A DNA stretch of 64,000 nt. Origin: Centropus unirufus. Its lineage: Eukaryota > Chordata > Aves > Cuculiformes > Centropidae. The position numbers and the translations under genes were made by a program. Location: positions 292,720 through 356,719 of the forward strand of contig VYZI01000147.1 of NCBI GenBank assembly GCA_013397695.1. Direction: 5' to 3'. Shown piece after piece: positions 60,685 to 64,000 of the stretch. Every line of letters begins with the position of its first letter. Position 1 is the stretch's first letter. The notes below the pieces were generated by a model that was given only the letters and a program-made list of their open reading frames with translations, did no database searches and was not told where the DNA came from.

Positions 60685-63492
60685 GAGATAAACTTTGGGA
60701 ATCAAAGAGAAAGAAAATGGAGAGGTGTTGTGTCAACATCAGGTGAATGAGGAACTTAAGGGCACAGACTCTGCTCGGAAGCCAGCGAGTTACCGGAAGC
60801 CTCCGAGTCACAGAGGGGTGAGACTGCCGGGACTTGCTGGAACAAACACAAGAGGAAGACATCATGCAGAATGAACAGTGAACTCCAAGGAGCTTGCCGA
60901 TATCCCCTCACTTATATCTCTCTATCAACATGAAGTTTGAAATCAAATACTTCCTTTTTCCAGTAGCACTGAGTCATAAGCAGAGAACTTCACCATTAAA
61001 ACCATCATTACCTTACCAGAAATCCATACACAGAGGTTCCAAGATAACACAGCATTGAGGAAATCTCTTTGCAAGTCTTACAATCCAAGAATTTAAAAGG
61101 TTGATGTTATTTATCAACAAGATGCACACCCAGCACACCATCTGCCCACACCCAGACTCTGAGGGGAAGACATGTAATACCCAGCACACAGGAGGAATTA
61201 TACTGTTGAGGGATTTGGGGAAGCTTACAAAAATGCAATGAAGTACACAGGAAGGAAAAAAAAAACCAAACTGATGTAAAACATATATCTTGTAGTGGGG
61301 GAATCCTGGAGCACTTGTCCAGTTCATAATGGAAGTCCAGTACTGGGTCCAGTGTGTATTAAGTCTCCGAAATTCTCCTACTTGGAACTATTTCCGTTTA
61401 GAAATATTGAGTATACTAGAAACTAGCGCGATACAGAGTTTTTAAAAAAACAGCTTTTAAGATGTGGAAATTGACTATTTTATTTTTATTGATAAACTTC
61501 TATAACTTAAGAGGAAACATCCTATGATGCACACAGGCAGGAACAATTTAGAGGGAGAGGGGGCTAGATTAACTATCAAAAGACAAATCTTTGCCTACCA
61601 AATTACTTTGGGTTTTAATTTTTATAGGTAGTAGATCAGTAATCAATTTTCTCTCCACCCTAAATTTCCAACTGTAGCGACAGAGAACTGGGACACTGGA
61701 GCTAACGCTCAGCCTAATGAGTTGTGACGGATATGACTGAGATACCAGAACCTTTTACTTATGGGCAGCTGCCTAAACTAAAGTTGTACTGTTTAGTTCT
61801 GCCCCACCTCCCCAACCCCCCTTTTCCCCAAGCTGTTTATTTCCACATGACTTTGGTCACCAGAATTACTTCATATGGATTGGCATCTACTGCAATAGGA
61901 TCACCAAGTAAGCCTCAGGACTGATTCTTGTATTTGTCAGAGTCTGAATGTTACATATGGACAGTGCTACACACATACGGATGTTACAGCTGAGGATACA
62001 GAAGAAATAGCAAAAAAAAAAGAAGAGAAAAACATACAAGGTCAATTCTCATTTTTGTTTTGCTACTAAGAAGTGTTTGGTAACTCCTGTAAAAAGCTTG
62101 ATGCTACAAGCTACCAGGTATTTTAGTGCAATTGTTACTGAAAGTGCTCTCAATAAGTGTGCTTCATTGATTAGGAAATGGCAGTATCATCCAGGGAGAA
62201 GATAAGTGACGTATGCTCACATTAGCTGACAAGAGAAAAGAAGCTACTTGTTTAAGCTCTGTTCAGAGACACTGGCGTTCCTAACGTGTGGAAAAAAGCA
62301 TACATGAAGGGAGACAATTTGAAAAGTCCTACAGCAAAGGAGAAAATTCCAGCTATTTTTAACATAATACAAAATGCTGCCACAGAAAACTTCATCCAAA
62401 TTCAGTTTTAAACTAGAAGTAACCTCAGGTCTTTACTTGACCTCTTCAAGATTTCTACCACACCTGGAACGATACCAAAACATCTTTCCAATGAAACAGA
62501 AAATAAACCAGAAGCAAACTGGTTACCTGTCCCTCCAGTGCTCCTCACTAACACTGATCCAGGAGGAAACCCAGTGAATTTAAGAAAAGCAGTGTGCAAA
62601 TTAGATTTAGAATAATTTACCCCCAGGCCCATGGTATTTAATGTGATTAGTCTCAGACATGGAATAAACGTGGATAGTCCATATTTGAATTAAGTTTGAC
62701 AACGAATACTTAAACTGTGGCTAGAATAAGAATTTAATGAAAGCAGTTCTGTGAGCTCCCAACAGGAGCGTTAGGATGCTCCGACTGAGCTGCTCTAAGG
62801 CTTATCAAACATCTTCCAGTCCTCCAACACACCTTCCTGCAAACAGCAACAATAAATGATAAGAATTCCTTCACACAAAGAGCATCTTTACGTAACATGA
62901 CGTAACCGTAACGCCATCACAGAGGAGCCAGGAAGGTATGGCAGCGCAGGTCAGCAGTGGGAGCACAGAGAGAGGCTTGTATCTGGGTAGTTTGCCAGTA
63001 ACAAGCTCATATTTGCTTTTTTCAACTCTTCCACCTAGCAGCACCTCCGAGATCCATCCGAACAGTCAAACCTTTAAAGAGCTACGACATCCTAAGTGAT
63101 TCATAATGATAACCAGGACTGTTACTGTAGTTTTGTTTAGGGTACCAACCACCTCTTTGACATTGAAATACACCTCCTAAAGGAAAAAAAGTTGTTTTTT
63201 CAGCCTGGGAGACACAGGACACGTTGGTACAAGTGGACTGAGGGAATCCCACGCTGGCCCTGGTGACACCAACGCAGCGGCGCGCAGCAGCAGGACCCGC
63301 GCCCCGCCAGCCCGGGTCAGAAACCACCAGATCCACTGCGCCTGTGCTTGGCCATCACCGCCCAGGGACACATTCCCAAGCAAAATCACAGAAGGAAGGG
63401 AGGATTGGGAAGCGATTGCCGACTCTGAATTAACACCTTGCCTACCGAATCCGACACAGCAGCGACCAGAAACTAAGCAAAGGAGTAGGAAA

Positions 63493-63620
63493 GAATCACA
63501 GAATGGTTTGGGCTGCAAGGGACCTTAAAGATCACCCGGTTCCAACCCCGCTGCCATGGGGCTGGGACACCTTCCAACAGATCAGGTTGCTCAAAGCTCC
63601 ATCCAACCTGGCCTTGAAGG
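63493..63620 (-). mobile_element. CR1 LINE 3' tail, antisense, beside the CpG block
   Basis: GAATCACAGAATGGTTTGGG, AAGGGACCTTAAAGATCACC, CTCAAAGCTCCATCCAACCT and GGCCTTGAAGG are the reverse complement of the CR1 3' terminus. Only about 128 bases remain. It is close to the common consensus and so appears fairly young. Confidence 0.92.
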
Positions 63621-63699
63621 AAAAGGCGTTATTTTGGGTCAGCCGGTCCCCGCATCTCCACCAGACACAAAAGCGCAGGCAGGGAGCTCCCGGCACGGT

Positions 63700-64000
63700 T
63701 TCTCCACCCGAGTTGAGTAAAGCGGGAGCAACGAGACCCGGGGGGCGGGAACCAGCAGCAGCCTCCGCGCTGGCTTCCCACCCTCCTGCCGCGGCCGCAC
63801 GTGCTCCCGTACCCGGCGGGGCTGAGGATGCCGGGGGGCGCACCCCGCTCCGCGGGACGGCAGCGCCCACCCCGCCCGCTTTCACTTTCTTTTCTCGCCC
63901 AGAGCCCCACCCCAGGCACCGGGCGGGGAGCGGGCAGCTCGGGGCTGGGGAGCCGCCCCCAAGCTCCCACGCCTCGGGGCGAGGGGGGGCTCAAAGCCCG
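63700..64000. promoter_or_regulatory. NAMPT: CpG island edge, probably NAMPT promoter/exon 1 approach
   Basis: The last 300 bases are strongly GC-rich and dense in CpG, in contrast to the AT-rich intron. They contain a NotI-type GCGGCCGC (63791-63798), GC boxes GGGGGCGGG (63741-63749), CCCGCCC near 63871 and GGGCGGGG (63921-63928), and a CACGTG E-box (63798-63803). NAMPT is transcribed leftward and exon 1 is not seen here, so this is most likely the 5' end of intron 1 within the promoter island. Confidence 0.6.
63798..63803. promoter_or_regulatory. Canonical E-box CACGTG in the NAMPT CpG block
   Basis: CACGTG overlaps the end of GCGGCCGC. Mammalian Nampt is a direct CLOCK:BMAL1 target through E-boxes near its promoter, which makes this site a candidate clock element. 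Conservation of the position is not tested. Confidence 0.4.

Larger units (their letters stand above)
52120..64000 (-). other. NAMPT: NAMPT intron 1 (extends past right edge)
   Basis: At least 11.9 kb lies upstream of exon 2. No segment encodes the expected exon-1 ending ATDSYK followed by a donor, so the intron must continue beyond the window or hold the exon outside it. It contains a CpG-containing block (52300-52760), a mariner-like relic (57300-57720), an LTR (60105-60684), a CR1 tail (63493-63620) and a CpG-rich edge. The remainder, such as 52761-57299, 57721-60104 and 60685-63492, is AT-rich with nothing recognised. Confidence 0.8.

Noticed and set aside
60100..60689. Target-site duplication of the 60 kb LTR
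   Set aside because: The flanking five bases (GGAAT and GAGAT) agree at only three positions, so the claim was not made.
63532..63994. Long minus frames at the right edge as a NAMPT first exon or another gene
   Set aside because: They are rich in G, P, R and A from CpG-island composition, partly overlap a CR1 tail, and do not contain the expected N-terminal sequence before a phase-0 donor.
1..64000. CRISPR array, operon, phage or toxin-antitoxin system
   Set aside because: There are no regular repeat-spacer units and no prokaryotic gene spacing; the sequence has vertebrate exon-intron structure and avian repeats.

Overview
This is vertebrate, almost certainly avian, nuclear DNA. Genes are split by GT-AG introns, the background is AT-rich, and repeats are dominated by chicken-repeat-1 (CR1) LINE fragments plus two copies of an LTR type that I recall as widespread in birds. 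The species cannot be named. The LTR type, from memory, points to Neoaves rather than a galliform. No prokaryotic, plasmid or phage feature was found.

Two genes are supported, both on the minus strand. SYPL1 (synaptophysin-like 1, a four-helix MARVEL vesicle protein) is complete at 1637-5942: five coding exons whose junctions all keep frame and give 243 residues. NAMPT (nicotinamide phosphoribosyltransferase) occupies 35643 to the right edge. Ten coding exons (2-11 by the mammalian count) give residues 20-492. The first exon, expected to encode about 19 residues, was not found and should lie just right of base 64000. A CpG-rich block at about 63700-64000 fits the approach to its promoter. The order and orientation SYPL1-NAMPT match the mammalian block (human 7q22).

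Layout: 1-1636 SYPL1 3' UTR and flank; 1637-5942 SYPL1; 6300-6865 CR1 ORF1 fossil upstream of SYPL1; about 6.9-30.9 kb intergenic DNA with a polypyrimidine tract, CR1 pieces and one solo LTR; 30905-32650 a long 5'-truncated CR1; about 32.8-35.6 kb probable NAMPT 3' UTR; 35643-52119 NAMPT exons 11 to 2; 52120-64000 NAMPT intron 1, holding a CpG-containing block of unknown origin, an internally deleted mariner-like relic, a second LTR, a short CR1 tail and the CpG-rich right edge.

The two genes are not known to share a pathway. SYPL1 acts in vesicle membranes, and NAMPT is the rate-limiting NAD+ salvage enzyme. They are neighbours by conserved synteny. The more interesting non-genic content is the mariner relic, the CR1 ORF1 fossil that places an E-box upstream of SYPL1, a canonical E-box in the NAMPT CpG block, and the unexplained block just upstream of NAMPT exon 2.
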